A DNA stretch of 64,000 nucleotides, taken from NCBI RefSeq assembly GCF_011303755.1, contig NZ_CP049885.1:1160001-1224000 (forward strand). The letters are read 5' to 3'. The DNA comes from Acidovorax sp. HDW3. Its GTDB lineage: Bacteria > Pseudomonadota > Gammaproteobacteria > Burkholderiales > Burkholderiaceae_C. Positions within the stretch are counted from its first letter, which is position 1, and each line of letters starts with the position of its first letter. This document shows, one piece after another, positions 36,056 through 47,415 of this stretch. The notes below the pieces were generated by a model. The model ran no database searches, was not told the origin of the DNA, and saw only the letters and a list, made by a program, of their open reading frames with translations. A program made the translations under genes and the position numbers.

Positions 36056-38410
36056 TCAGAGGGTGCTATCGACGCTGTTGCGGATGGCGGTTTGGGTGAT
36101 GGCGTCCAGGGCGCCATCGACGACTTTGTGCGGCGACAGAATGTGCAGGGCGCCTTGCTCGCGCAGGCGGTTGAGCAGGCGCAGCGTCATGGATTGGGTG
36201 CGACCGCTGGCGCTGGTGAACAGAAACAGGGTGTCATGCGGGCCGATCCAGGACAGCTGCATACGCTCCCACTGGCCTTGCACCAGCAGGTTGATCCAGG
36301 TGCCCAGGGCCAGGGTGGGTTCGGGCGCAAGAAGTGGCGCGGGGCTGCTCGGCAGGGGCAGGGGGGCGCTGTCTTCGATGAGCGCGGCATCCATGAAGCC
36401 GGAGTCTTTGGCCTCTGCTGGGGCCACCCACAGGTCGTCGTTGAGCTCCAGGGCTGGCCGGGGTTTGGGCGGTGGCGCTGCGGGCGTGGGTGCAGGGGGC
36501 AATATGACCTGTGTGGCTGGCGCGGTGGGTTCTGCGTTGCTGGGGCGAAAGGCTTCTTGGTGCAGCTGCATCAGGCAGTCGAAAAAAGCCCGGGTTTCGT
36601 TGGCTGGATAGTCGATGCAAGCGAGTCCTTCGCGCAGCTTGGCCAGGAGCTTGGGCACCAGGCGGGCGAGTTGGCTGGCGTTGGCGCGGGTGAGCTCGGG
36701 TTGGGCGCTCCAGAGCAGGGCATCGACGGTTTCGCGGTAACGGCCGGGGTCGCTGCTGCTGCTGGCGGTGCTGTCGTGGTTTTCTAGGCGTGCTTGTGCA
36801 ATGACCTGTACCCAGGGGCCGAGTAAAAAGCTGGCAATTTCACCGGGCACTTTGTCGATTTGCGGCAGCAACCAGATTTCGCGCGAAATATCGACGGCCA
36901 GCAGGTGGCGCTGCTCGGCGTGCTCCAGGGCGGCGATGGCGCGCGTGCGCTCGCGGGTGCCGGTTTCTTCCTGGCGGGCCCAGATGGCTTGCAGTTGCGC
37001 CAGTACCTGGGCAAAAGGGGCCTGGCTGTCGATGGTGGCACTCACCAGGGGGCCTGCGGTGTCGAGCAGCGTTTGCATGAAGGCGTCAAACCCCGGTGAT
37101 TGGGGGTGGGCAAAGGCCAGGCTGCGCTCGGTGATGTCTTGCAGCAGGCGGCGTGCCGGATGGTCTTTTTGGCTGAAAAAGCGCGGGTCGATGATGGCCA
37201 GTTGCAGCAGCGCAGGTTCGAGCGTGCGTACAAACTGCTGTACGGGGGGCAGCAGCCGGTCGTCGTGGGCGATGTTTTCGAGCATGAGCGCCACGACTTC
37301 CATGCTCAGGGCCTGGCCCAGGCCGCCGGGCTGCTGGCGCAGCGCGGCGTAGTCGGTGCTGCGGTTGGGGCCTTGTGCGCGTTGCTGCGCGAGGCGGGTC
37401 ACCATGTGATCGACCTGCTTCATCTCTTGCAGGGCTTCAAAGGCGGCGGGCACGGTGATGGCGAAGTCGGTGCTCGGAGGCTCCAGCGAGGGCAGGGCGC
37501 CGGGGGCTTCAAATTCGCGCGCAAAGCGGGCGGCAAAGTCGTCACCGGCGGTGGGGGCGGTGGGAGTGGTGTTGTGGGGCGCTGGTGTGAGCTCGCCCAG
37601 CAGCAGGCTGCGCAGGCGTTCGAGCGTGAGCAGCGAGGCTTCTGTCTGCGGCGTGGCTTCGGTGGGGGCGGCATCAAAGCCGGGGCTGCTGCTACCGCTG
37701 CTGCTGGGAGTGATGTAGGCGTAGTCGCCGCCAGCTTGGCGCATGGCAAAGCCCACGGGTTGTACGCCGCTTTGGCGCAGCTGGCCGATCAGCTGTAGAT
37801 ACAGCTGGCGCAGCTGCACGCCCAGCGCCGGGGCCATGTGCCCTATCCATTCGTGCCGCACGGCGGGCGTGGCCTGCATGGGCGTTAGCACTTTTTGTAG
37901 TGCCTGTAAAAACACTTCGGGGCGCAGCGGGTTGTGGGCGGTATCGACGGTATGGAGCCCCAGGGCGGCGCAGACCAGCCCATCGAGATCGGCCAGTGGC
38001 CCTTCGACGCTGGCGGCCAGGATTTGCTGCGCCCGGGCCCGTTCCACGCTTTCGCTCACCTGTGTCTCATCCATGAGTTCGAGGTCGTCGAAATGAATGC
38101 TCGATAGCGTGCGTGCGGCGGGGCGGGGTCCGCTCGATGGGCCGCGCCCGTGGTGCGCGCTCAGGCTGCTGCGCAGCGCCTCGGGGTAGCGCTCGGTCAT
38201 GATGCGGCCCAGGCGCACGAGCTGCTGGCGTGCCTCGTGCAGGGCCTGGTGCTCGCCGGCGGTGCGCGCCTGATCTTCGCGGTTGCGTAAGGACAGGCGG
38301 GCGGCTTCGATGACTTGCTCGATCAGATCACCGGCCCCTGCCAGCACCTGGGTCAGGAGCTGGGGCAAAGGGGAGGAGGCAGGGGCAGGCGGGGCAGAAA
38401 AAACGTCCAT
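36056..38410 (-). CDS. DUF1631 family protein
   Basis: The large cytoplasmic protein (784 residues) is of the DUF1631 family, seen mainly in beta- and gammaproteobacteria and sometimes mislabelled as thymidine phosphorylase. It is predicted helical, with a low-complexity Pro/Ala-rich stretch near residues 620-665 and a C-terminal module (about 700-784: WINLLVQGQWERMQLSWIGPHDTLFLF) that resembles PilZ-like or DUF1631 C-terminal sequences. Function unknown. It follows hppA on the same strand, 74 bases downstream. Confidence 0.8.
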   Translation of the reverse strand: MDVFSAPPAPASSPLPQLLTQVLAGAGDLIEQVIEAARLSLRNREDQARTAGEHQALHEARQQLVRLGRIMTERYPEALRSSLSAHHGRGPSSGPRPAARTLSSIHFDDLELMDETQVSESVERARAQQILAASVEGPLADLDGLVCAALGLHTVDTAHNPLRPEVFLQALQKVLTPMQATPAVRHEWIGHMAPALGVQLRQLYLQLIGQLRQSGVQPVGFAMRQAGGDYAYITPSSSGSSSPGFDAAPTEATPQTEASLLTLERLRSLLLGELTPAPHNTTPTAPTAGDDFAARFAREFEAPGALPSLEPPSTDFAITVPAAFEALQEMKQVDHMVTRLAQQRAQGPNRSTDYAALRQQPGGLGQALSMEVVALMLENIAHDDRLLPPVQQFVRTLEPALLQLAIIDPRFFSQKDHPARRLLQDITERSLAFAHPQSPGFDAFMQTLLDTAGPLVSATIDSQAPFAQVLAQLQAIWARQEETGTRERTRAIAALEHAEQRHLLAVDISREIWLLPQIDKVPGEIASFLLGPWVQVIAQARLENHDSTASSSSDPGRYRETVDALLWSAQPELTRANASQLARLVPKLLAKLREGLACIDYPANETRAFFDCLMQLHQEAFRPSNAEPTAPATQVILPPAPTPAAPPPKPRPALELNDDLWVAPAEAKDSGFMDAALIEDSAPLPLPSSPAPLLAPEPTLALGTWINLLVQGQWERMQLSWIGPHDTLFLFTSASGRTQSMTLRLLNRLREQGALHILSPHKVVDGALDAITQTAIRNSVDSTL

Positions 38411-38484
38411 GGGGCGATGTCAGGCAATACCGGCGGCAATCGGTGGATGCGACCGTGGGCCGGGCAGGGCGGTTGTCCTGGTGC

Positions 38485-40560
<2,076 letters not shown>

Positions 40561-40803
40561 ACGCTGTCTCTCCATGCCAGGGGATAGGGTGGCAAGCACG
40601 ATGGACAAAACAAAAAAGATGCTGCTTGCCGCTGCGTGGCGGCGGCCCCACAGGCGTTGTGCGAGCGCAACCACCGGGCCATTTAACGCCGATTGCGCCG
40701 CTGCAAGCAAGCAGCAAGGGGCCAGGGCCTAAAATCCGTGGTTGTTTCGCAGCAGGGGCAAACCCGGTGGCGATGCATTTTCTTTTTCTACCCCAACCCC
40801 ATC

Positions 40804-41340
40804 ATGTCGCTCAATAACGTCAAGCCTGGCAAGAACCTTCCTGAAACCTTCAACGTGGTGATCGAGATCCCCGCTGAATCCGATCCGATCAAGTACGAGG
40901 TGGACAAGGAGTCGGGCGCGGTGTTCGTGGATCGTTTCTTGACCACGGCCATGTACTACCCCTGCAACTACGGCTACGTGCCCCAGACCCTGTCGGGCGA
41001 CGGTGACCCGGTCGATGTGCTGGTCATCACCCCTTACCCGCTGCTGCCGGGCGTGGTTGTGCCTTGCCGCGCGCTGGGCATCTTGAAGATGGAAGACGAA
41101 GCCGGCGTGGACGGCAAGGTGCTGGCCGTGCCCACCACCAAGATTTTGAAGATGTACGAAGGCTGGAAGAGCGTGGAAGACGTCAACCCCATGCGCCTCA
41201 AAGCCATCAGCCACTTCTTTGAGCACTACAAGGACCTGGAAGAAGGCAAGTGGGTCAAGGTGCTGGGCTGGGAGGGGGTGGAGGCAGCGCACAAAGAAGT
41301 GCTCGACGGCGTTGAAAGCTACCAAAAGTCCCTGGCTTAA
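40804..41340 (+). CDS. ppa: Soluble inorganic pyrophosphatase
   Basis: This 178-residue family I cytosolic pyrophosphatase has the signature DGDPVDVLV (metal-binding aspartates) and the YPCNYGYVP motif. It is divergent from hppA across 243 bases, so both routes of pyrophosphate disposal (heat-releasing and energy-conserving) start from one intergenic region. A repeat copy and a strong terminator follow. Confidence 0.96.
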   Translation: MSLNNVKPGKNLPETFNVVIEIPAESDPIKYEVDKESGAVFVDRFLTTAMYYPCNYGYVPQTLSGDGDPVDVLVITPYPLLPGVVVPCRALGILKMEDEAGVDGKVLAVPTTKILKMYEGWKSVEDVNPMRLKAISHFFEHYKDLEEGKWVKVLGWEGVEAAHKEVLDGVESYQKSLA

Positions 41341-41344
41341 GGGT

Positions 41345-41394
41345 CAAAACAGCTTGTAGCGCTTGTCCATCAAGCGCTAGTAGCTATAAAAATA
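41345..41394. repeat. Dispersed repeat copy after ppa
   Basis: CAGCTTGTAGCGCTTG and CAAGCGCTAGTAGCTA form an almost perfect hairpin of the common family, directly before the ppa terminator. Confidence 0.75.
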
Positions 41395-41432
41395 GGAGCG
41401 TTTACCTGGGTTGCAGGTAACGCTCCTTTTTT
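41394..41432 (+). terminator. Terminator of ppa
   Basis: AGGAGCGTTTACCT and AGGTAACGCTCCT pair (one bulge) and are followed by TTTTTT. Confidence 0.92.
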
Positions 41433-41558
41433 ATTAGCACAAACGCCAGTATTCACAGCCGCCTGGGGTTGAGCGCAAAATCAGCCACAATGCGGCCCGC
41501 AAACTGCAACAATTTGTGTTGCAACTGTTTTCCGTTTTTGCTTGAGAAAGACCTGACT

Positions 41559-42050
41559 ATGGCCACCACCGCTTCTTCCTCCCCACGCGCCGCTGCTGCG
41601 GCTGAATTTCTGACCTTCCGCCTGGGCCAGGAGGAGTACGGCATCGACATCCTGCGGGTGCAGGAGATCCGCTCCTATGAGCAGCCCACGCGCATGGCCC
41701 ACGCGCCCGATTTCATCAAAGGCGTGATCGACCTGCGCGGCGTCATCGTGCCCATCGTTGATCTGCGCCTCAAGCTCGGCTGCGCCAGCGCGGAGTACAC
41801 CGATTTCACCGTGGTCATCATCCTCAACGTCGGCGGCACGGTGCTTGGCGCCGTGGTCGATGCCGTGGCCGACGTCGTGCCCTTGATGAACGAGGCCATC
41901 AAGCCGGCGCCGCAGTTCCAGGGTGCGGTCGATGCCGCGTTTGTCCGAGGTATTGCCACCGTGGGCGAGCGTATGCTGATCGTGATGGACATTGAATCGT
42001 TGCTCAGCAGCGCCGAAATGGGCCTGGTGCAGGCCGTCGCTGCCGCGTAA
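41559..42050 (+). CDS. cheW: CheW, chemotaxis coupling protein
   Basis: This 163-residue adaptor links chemoreceptors to the kinase CheA. It has the CheW fold with FRLGQEEYGIDILRVQEIR, MAHAPDFIKGVIDLRGVIVPI and GERMLIVMDIE. It starts at ATG 41559 after GAGAAAGACC. An MCP gene follows 92 bases later; no cheA or cheY is adjacent, so this is a satellite pair of the main chemotaxis system. Confidence 0.95.
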   Translation: MATTASSSPRAAAAAEFLTFRLGQEEYGIDILRVQEIRSYEQPTRMAHAPDFIKGVIDLRGVIVPIVDLRLKLGCASAEYTDFTVVIILNVGGTVLGAVVDAVADVVPLMNEAIKPAPQFQGAVDAAFVRGIATVGERMLIVMDIESLLSSAEMGLVQAVAAA

Positions 42051-42142
42051 TACGCAGCCGGCGCGCGCGTTCAAGACCCGCCTGACTGCGGGCTTGGTGG
42101 TTTGTTTTCTGGCCAGCCCTGCAGGGGCGTGAGGGGTGCAAA

Positions 42143-43927
42143 ATGGGCTTTTCCAATCTGCGCATCGGCGTCAAACTGGGGCTGGCTTTTGCCGCCATGG
42201 TGCTGCTCAGCCTGCTGTTGGGCCTGTTGTCGCTGAGCAAACTCAGCGACGTCAACGACGACACGCGTGAGATCGCCAGCAACTGGCTACCCAGTGTGCA
42301 GGTGCTGGGGCAGATGCGCGCTACCGTCAACCGCTTGCGTGCCAATGAGATTGGCATGGTGCTCTCGGATGCTGCTGAAACCAAGATACGTCTGGCGGAC
42401 GATGTCAAAGCCGTCAATCAGATTCTGGCCGAGCAGGAAAAAAGCTACGCAGCCATGGTGTCGCCCGCCGAGGCCCAGGGCTACGAGGAATTCAAGCAAA
42501 TGCGCCAAGCTTATATGGCGCAGCAGGCGCAGCTGATGGAGCTGGCCAAGGCCGGTGACGGCCGCCAGGTGGACGCTACCAAAATGCTGTACGGCGATTC
42601 GCAAAAAGCCTTCGCCACCATGGCTGAGCAGATTGGCAAGCTCTCCAAAATCAACAGCGATGGCGCCAGCACGGCGTTCCAGACGTCGCAAAGTGCCTAC
42701 GCTACGGCGCGCACCATCGTCATCGGTGTGCTGCTGCTCTCGGTGCTGGCGGCGGTGGTGCTGGGCTGGTGGATTGCGCGCCTCATTACCGTGCCTGTGG
42801 CCGAGGCTGTGCAGGCAACGCGGGAGATGGCGCAAGGCAACTTGGCTGCGCACCTGAGCGTGCGCTCCAGCGACGAAATCGGCCAGCTGCTGCAGGCGCT
42901 GCTGGAGATGCGCGACAAGCTCGCTGGTGTGGTCGCAGGCGTGCGCCGCAGCGCCGAGGGCGTGGCAACGGCCAGTGCAGAAATTGCCTCGGGCAATCAT
43001 GACCTGTCGGCGCGCACCGAAAGCCAGGCGAGTGCGCTGGAGCAAACGGCCGCCTCGATGGAGGAGCTGGGCTCGACGGTGCGCCAGAACGCCGACAACG
43101 CCCGCCAGGCCAACCAGCTGGCGCTCAACGCCTCGACGGTGGCGGCGCAGGGCGGCGAGGTGGTGTTGCAGGTGGTCGATACCATGCGCGGCATCAACGA
43201 GGCCAGCCGCAAGATCAGCGACATCATCGGCGTCATCGACGGCATTGCCTTCCAGACCAACATCCTGGCGCTCAACGCCGCCGTCGAAGCGGCGCGCGCG
43301 GGCGAGCAGGGGCGCGGCTTTGCCGTCGTCGCTGGCGAGGTGCGCAGCCTGGCGCAGCGCAGCGCCGACGCCGCCAAGGAGATCAAGGGCCTGATCGGCA
43401 CCAGCGTCGAGCGTGTGGACAAGGGCTCGCAGCTGGTGGACATGGCCGGCGCGACCATGGAGGAGGTGGTGGGCGCCATCCGCCGCGTCACCGACATCAT
43501 GGGCGAGATCAGCGCCGCCAGCAGCGAGCAGGCCAACGGCGTAGCCCAGGTGGGCGAGGCCGTGACGCAGATGGACCAGGCGACGCAGCAAAACGCCGCC
43601 CTGGTGGAAGAAAGCGCCGCCGCTGCCGCCAGCCTGAACCAGCAAGCGCAGGAGCTGGTGAGCGCGGTGGCCGTGTTCCAGCTCTCGGCGCAGCAGTCCG
43701 GCCCCGGTTTTGCCACGGCAGCGCGCACACCAGCGCCGCACGCGCCGGCCCCGGTTGCAGCCCCAGCCCCGGCTTTGCGCAAGCCTGCTGCGCCACCCAA
43801 GAAGGCACTGGGCGCCCAGCCTGCGGCCAAGCCGGTGGCTGCGCCTGCAGCGGCCAAACCCTTGGCCGCACCCAAGGCCAGCGCACCCAAACCCAGTGCT
43901 GATGATGGGGATTGGGAAACTTTCTAA
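42143..43927 (+). CDS. Methyl-accepting chemotaxis protein with CheR-tethering tail
   Basis: The 594-residue receptor has TM1 (about 10-32), a periplasmic four-helix-bundle sensor (about 33-190), TM2 (about 191-212), HAMP, and a cytoplasmic helical hairpin with [26 protein letters not shown] at its tip (split here: tip core [19 protein letters not shown]). After a Pro/Ala-rich linker the last residues are DWETF, matching the NWETF pentapeptide that docks CheR and CheB in high-abundance enteric receptors. Ligand unknown. Confidence 0.94.
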   Translation: MGFSNLRIGVKLGLAFAAMVLLSLLLGLLSLSKLSDVNDDTREIASNWLPSVQVLGQMRATVNRLRANEIGMVLSDAAETKIRLADDVKAVNQILAEQEKSYAAMVSPAEAQGYEEFKQMRQAYMAQQAQLMELAKAGDGRQVDATKMLYGDSQKAFATMAEQIGKLSKINSDGASTAFQTSQSAYATARTIVIGVLLLSVLAAVVLGWWIARLITVPVAEAVQATREMAQGNLAAHLSVRSSDEIGQLLQALLEMRDKLAGVVAGVRRSAEGVATASAEIASGNHDLSARTESQASALEQTAASMEELGSTVRQNADNARQANQLALNASTVAAQGGEVVLQVVDTMRGINEASRKISDIIGVIDGIAFQTNILALNAAVEAARAGEQGRGFAVVAGEVRSLAQRSADAAKEIKGLIGTSVERVDKGSQLVDMAGATMEEVVGAIRRVTDIMGEISAASSEQANGVAQVGEAVTQMDQATQQNAALVEESAAAAASLNQQAQELVSAVAVFQLSAQQSGPGFATAARTPAPHAPAPVAAPAPALRKPAAPPKKALGAQPAAKPVAAPAAAKPLAAPKASAPKPSADDGDWETF

Positions 43928-43942
43928 CCCAATCTACAGATT

Positions 43943-43995
43943 AAAAAGGCTTGCAGCGCTTGCCAGATAAGCGTGAGCAGCTATCAAAAAAATAG
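43943..43995. repeat. Dispersed repeat copy after the MCP gene
   Basis: GGCTTGCAGCGCTTG...AAGCGTGAGCAGCTATC, the common family in degenerate form, followed by A/T-rich DNA and a terminator. Confidence 0.7.
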
Positions 43996-44010
43996 TAAAA
44001 AGAAACAAAA

Positions 44011-44046
44011 ACGGCGCCGGGCCAGCAAGCCCTGCGCCGTTTTTTG
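44011..44046. terminator. Bidirectional terminator between the MCP and porin genes
   Basis: ACGGCGC and GCGCCGT stem with internal GGG/CCC pairing, A-run on the left and TTTTTT on the right, between convergent genes. Confidence 0.88.
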
Positions 44047-44062
44047 GTGCTTGCGCGCCGGA

Positions 44063-45100
44063 TTAGAAGCGGTGGCGAATGCCCACCAGCACGCTGGTGC
44101 CGGAATTGGTATCGGTGCGCTTGTCGTACATGCCGACGGCGTACAGGTCGGTGCGCTTGGAGAGGAAATGGTCGTAGCCCACGCTGGTGGTGGTGCGCGT
44201 CATGTCACCCAAGGCGGCGCCCGAGAGCTGGGTGCGTGCCAGGGCCAGCTTGACGCTGCCGGCCTTGCCCAGCACCGGCACGTCGGCACCGAGCGAGAAG
44301 GTCTTGCTGTTGTAATCGGTAGCGCTCACCTTGGACTGGCCGTAGGTCAGAAAAGCCTTGGCGACGTTGAAGTCATACGCGCCGCCGAGCATCCAGGCGG
44401 TTTTCAGGTCTTGCACCTTGGGCGTGGGAAAGCTCATGTCCATCTTGCTGCGCTCGTAAAAGCCGGTCAGCGCCAGCGGGCCGGCAAAGTACAGCACATT
44501 CAGGCCCAGGTTGCCCTTGTTGTTTTGACCTGCTTGTTCGCCAAATTGGTAGTGGATGTTGGCCTTGAGACCGTTGAAATCGGGCGTGGTGTAGGTGATC
44601 TGGTTGCTCCAGCCGGTGTCTGCCGGGGTGGTCAGCGCGCCAAAAGGCCAGCCTGCCGAAGGCACGTTGGCGTGCAGCACCAGCGGCGAGACGGTGAACG
44701 AATCGCCAAACGGGTTGAACAAAATGGTGGGCAGGAAGTTGGGCGCCATGCCCCGGCCCAGGGTGAGGGCGCCAAAACCGCCCGACAGGCCCACGTTGGC
44801 ATCGCGCGAGAAGAAGTTGTCGCCGGGGAAGCGGCCGGGCTCGCCCGTGTCGGTGCGCAAGAAGGAGGTGAGTTGGAAGTTGGCCTTCAAGCCGCCGCCC
44901 AGGTCCTCGCTGCCCTTGAAGCCCAGCCACGAGGTGGTCATGCCGCCCGAGCCGACGACGTTGGTGCGCTCGGCATCGCCAGCCATGCGCATGGAACCGG
45001 CATACATGTCGATCAAACCAGTGACTTGAACCGAGCTTTGGGCGTAGGCGCCGCTGGCGCAGGCCAGGGCGGCGCCCAGGGCGATGAGAGACTTTTTCAT
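44063..45100 (-). CDS. Outer-membrane porin (Omp32/gram-negative porin family)
   Basis: The 345-residue protein has a signal peptide (1-20, ...GAYAQ), then SSVQVTGLIDMYAGS, GLKANFQLTSFLRTDTG and the C-terminal VGIRHRF ending with Phe, all typical of trimeric 16-strand betaproteobacterial porins. ATG at 45100 with AAGGA upstream; the frame is open to 45307 without start signals. Diverges from phaR. Confidence 0.93.
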   Translation of the reverse strand: MKKSLIALGAALACASGAYAQSSVQVTGLIDMYAGSMRMAGDAERTNVVGSGGMTTSWLGFKGSEDLGGGLKANFQLTSFLRTDTGEPGRFPGDNFFSRDANVGLSGGFGALTLGRGMAPNFLPTILFNPFGDSFTVSPLVLHANVPSAGWPFGALTTPADTGWSNQITYTTPDFNGLKANIHYQFGEQAGQNNKGNLGLNVLYFAGPLALTGFYERSKMDMSFPTPKVQDLKTAWMLGGAYDFNVAKAFLTYGQSKVSATDYNSKTFSLGADVPVLGKAGSVKLALARTQLSGAALGDMTRTTTSVGYDHFLSKRTDLYAVGMYDKRTDTNSGTSVLVGIRHRF

Positions 45101-45315
45101 GACAATCCTTTGAAAAAAAGTGGGGCAATACGGGGTGCAGCGGTTTAGGGTTAACTCTGTTGTTTTCCTGCCAGTGCAGCTGTGGGCCGCGTTTGTACCA
45201 CTGCGCCAGGGTTCGCGCGTGCCCGGTGTGGCAAAAAAGAGCCACTGCAGCCCGGTGGGCTCAGGGTTAGCGCCGCCGGCGCTGGCGGTGGCTGTGCCTA
45301 AAATCAACGCAACCC

Positions 45316-45846
45316 ATGAAGGAACCTGCCGTGCCAGAAAGCAACGCCGCTGCCGCTCCCGGCCAGCGCATCATCAAAAAATACCCCAACCGGCGCCTGT
45401 ACGACACCGACACCTCCAGCTACATCACCCTGGCGCAGGTCAAGCAACTGGTGATGGCGCACACCCCCCTGGTGGTGCGCGACGCCAAGACGGGCGAAGA
45501 CCTCACGCGCTCGATCCTGCTGCAAATCATTCTGGAAGAGGAGGCCGGCGGCGCCCCCATGTTCAGCGAGGCCGTGCTGGCCAACATCATCCGTTTCTAC
45601 GGCCACGCCATGCAGGGCATGATGGGCAACTATTTGGAAAAGAACATCCAGCTTGCCACCGACATGCAGGCGCGCATGGCCGAGCAGGCGCAGGGCATGA
45701 CGCCCGAGATGTGGGCCCAGTTCATGGCGGCACCCGGCCTCATGGGTGGCTATGGCGAGCAGTCGCGCCAGATGTTCTCGCAGATGCAGGAACAGATGCA
45801 AAAACAGGCCGAGCAGATGTGGGGCGCCTTCGGTATCAAGCGCTGA
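45316..45846 (+). CDS. phaR: PhaR, polyhydroxyalkanoate synthesis repressor
   Basis: The 176-residue regulator represses phasin genes and senses PHB granules. The N-terminal DNA-binding/PHB accumulation domain has KKYPNRRLYDTDTSSYITL (about 22-40) and the C-terminus is rich in Met and Gln. No pha synthesis genes are in the window, which is not unusual for Comamonadaceae. Confidence 0.92.
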   Translation: MKEPAVPESNAAAAPGQRIIKKYPNRRLYDTDTSSYITLAQVKQLVMAHTPLVVRDAKTGEDLTRSILLQIILEEEAGGAPMFSEAVLANIIRFYGHAMQGMMGNYLEKNIQLATDMQARMAEQAQGMTPEMWAQFMAAPGLMGGYGEQSRQMFSQMQEQMQKQAEQMWGAFGIKR

Positions 45847-45897
45847 TATTGAGCCCCGTCCTAAACCCCTACGCCGCCAAACTGGGAAAATGCGGGG

Positions 45898-47292
45898 ATG
45901 AGCGAAGCACTCTCCCCCACCAAAACTCCCAAAATCGGTTTCGTCAGCCTGGGTTGCCCCAAGAACCTGACCGACTCCGAACTCATCCTGACCCAGCTCT
46001 CGGCCGAGGGCTACCAGACGTCCAAGACCTTTGCCGGGGCCGATCTGGTCATCGTCAACACTTGCGGCTTCATTGACGACGCCGTCAAGGAAAGCCTGGA
46101 CACCATCGGCGAGGCCCTGGCCGAGAACGGCAAGGTCATCGTCACCGGCTGCCTGGGCGCCAAGACGGGCAGCAGCGGCGACGGCACGCTGATCCAGGAA
46201 GTGCACCCCAGCGTGCTCGCCGTCACCGGCCCGCACGCCGCGCAGGAGGTGATGGACGCCGTGCACGCCAACCTGCCCAAGCCGCACGACCCCTTCCTCG
46301 ACCTGGTGCCCGGCAGCTTTGGCGCCGCCGGCATCAAGCTCACGCCGCGCCACTACGCCTACCTCAAGATCAGCGAGGGCTGCAACCACCGCTGCACCTT
46401 CTGCATCATCCCCTCGATGCGTGGCGACCTGGTCTCGCGCCCGGTGGGCGACGTGCTCTCGGAAGCGCGGGCGCTGTTTGCGGGCGGCGTCAAGGAGCTG
46501 CTCGTCGTCAGCCAAGACACCTCGGCCTACGGCGTCGATGTCAAGTACCGCATGGGCTTCTGGGACGGCAAACCGGTCAAGACGCGGCTGTTCGACCTGG
46601 TGCAGAAACTGGGCGAAATCGCGCGCGAATACGGCGCCTGGGTGCGCCTGCACTACGTCTATCCGTACCCGAGCGTGGACGACATCATCCCGCTGATGCA
46701 AGAGGGCCTGGTGCTGCCCTACCTGGACGTGCCGCTGCAGCACAGCCACCCCGACGTCTTGAAGCGCATGAAGCGCCCGGCCAGCGGCGAGAAAAACATC
46801 GAGCGCATCGCCCGCTGGCGCGAGCTGTGCCCGGAGATCGTCATCCGCTCCACCTTCATCGCCGGCTTTCCCGGTGAGACGGAGGAAGAATTCGAGCACC
46901 TGCTCGACTTCGTGCGCGCCGCGCAGATCGACCGCGCCGGCTGCTTTGCCTACAGCGACGTCAAGGGCGCCGCCGCCAACGACCTGCCCGGCATGTTGCC
47001 GCAGGCGCTGCGCGAGGAGCGCCGCGCGCGCTTCATGGCCGTGGCCGAGGAGGTATCGGCCGCACGCCTGCAGCAGCGCGTGGGCCAGACCCTGCAGGTG
47101 CTGGTCGATCAGGCGCACAGCCTGGGCAAGAAGGGCGGCGTGGGCCGCAGCTGGGCCGATGCGCCCGAGATCGACGGCCTGGTGCACCTGCTGCCGCCGC
47201 AAAAGGCGAGCAAAACCTACAAGGTGGGCGACTTCGTCAAGGCCCGTGTCGTCCAGGCCCAGGGGCATGACCTCGTGGCGCAGCCGATTTAA
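45898..47292 (+). CDS. rimO: RimO, ribosomal protein S12 methylthiotransferase
   Basis: This radical SAM enzyme adds a methylthio group to Asp89 of ribosomal protein S12. The 464-residue protein has the N-terminal UPF0004 domain ([28 protein letters not shown]), the SAM motif CNHRCTFC and a C-terminal TRAM domain. Full length and intact. It starts 51 bases after phaR. Confidence 0.95.
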   Translation: MSEALSPTKTPKIGFVSLGCPKNLTDSELILTQLSAEGYQTSKTFAGADLVIVNTCGFIDDAVKESLDTIGEALAENGKVIVTGCLGAKTGSSGDGTLIQEVHPSVLAVTGPHAAQEVMDAVHANLPKPHDPFLDLVPGSFGAAGIKLTPRHYAYLKISEGCNHRCTFCIIPSMRGDLVSRPVGDVLSEARALFAGGVKELLVVSQDTSAYGVDVKYRMGFWDGKPVKTRLFDLVQKLGEIAREYGAWVRLHYVYPYPSVDDIIPLMQEGLVLPYLDVPLQHSHPDVLKRMKRPASGEKNIERIARWRELCPEIVIRSTFIAGFPGETEEEFEHLLDFVRAAQIDRAGCFAYSDVKGAAANDLPGMLPQALREERRARFMAVAEEVSAARLQQRVGQTLQVLVDQAHSLGKKGGVGRSWADAPEIDGLVHLLPPQKASKTYKVGDFVKARVVQAQGHDLVAQPI

Positions 47293-47302
47293 TTATTTAA
47301 TT

Positions 47303-47360
47303 TACTATCAAATTGATAGCTGCTCACGCTTGCTGGATAAGCGCGAGTGGCCCATTTGAT
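47303..47360. repeat. Dispersed repeat copy between rimO and dnaX
   Basis: ATTGATAGCTGCTCACGCTTG...AAGCGCGAGTGGCCC, flanked by A/T-rich DNA (TATCAAATTGATA palindrome). Confidence 0.7.
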
Positions 47361-47415
47361 TCCAAACCCTGAGCGCGCCCGGGCCCCGGGCGGGCACGGC
47401 TAGAATTCCTGCCCT

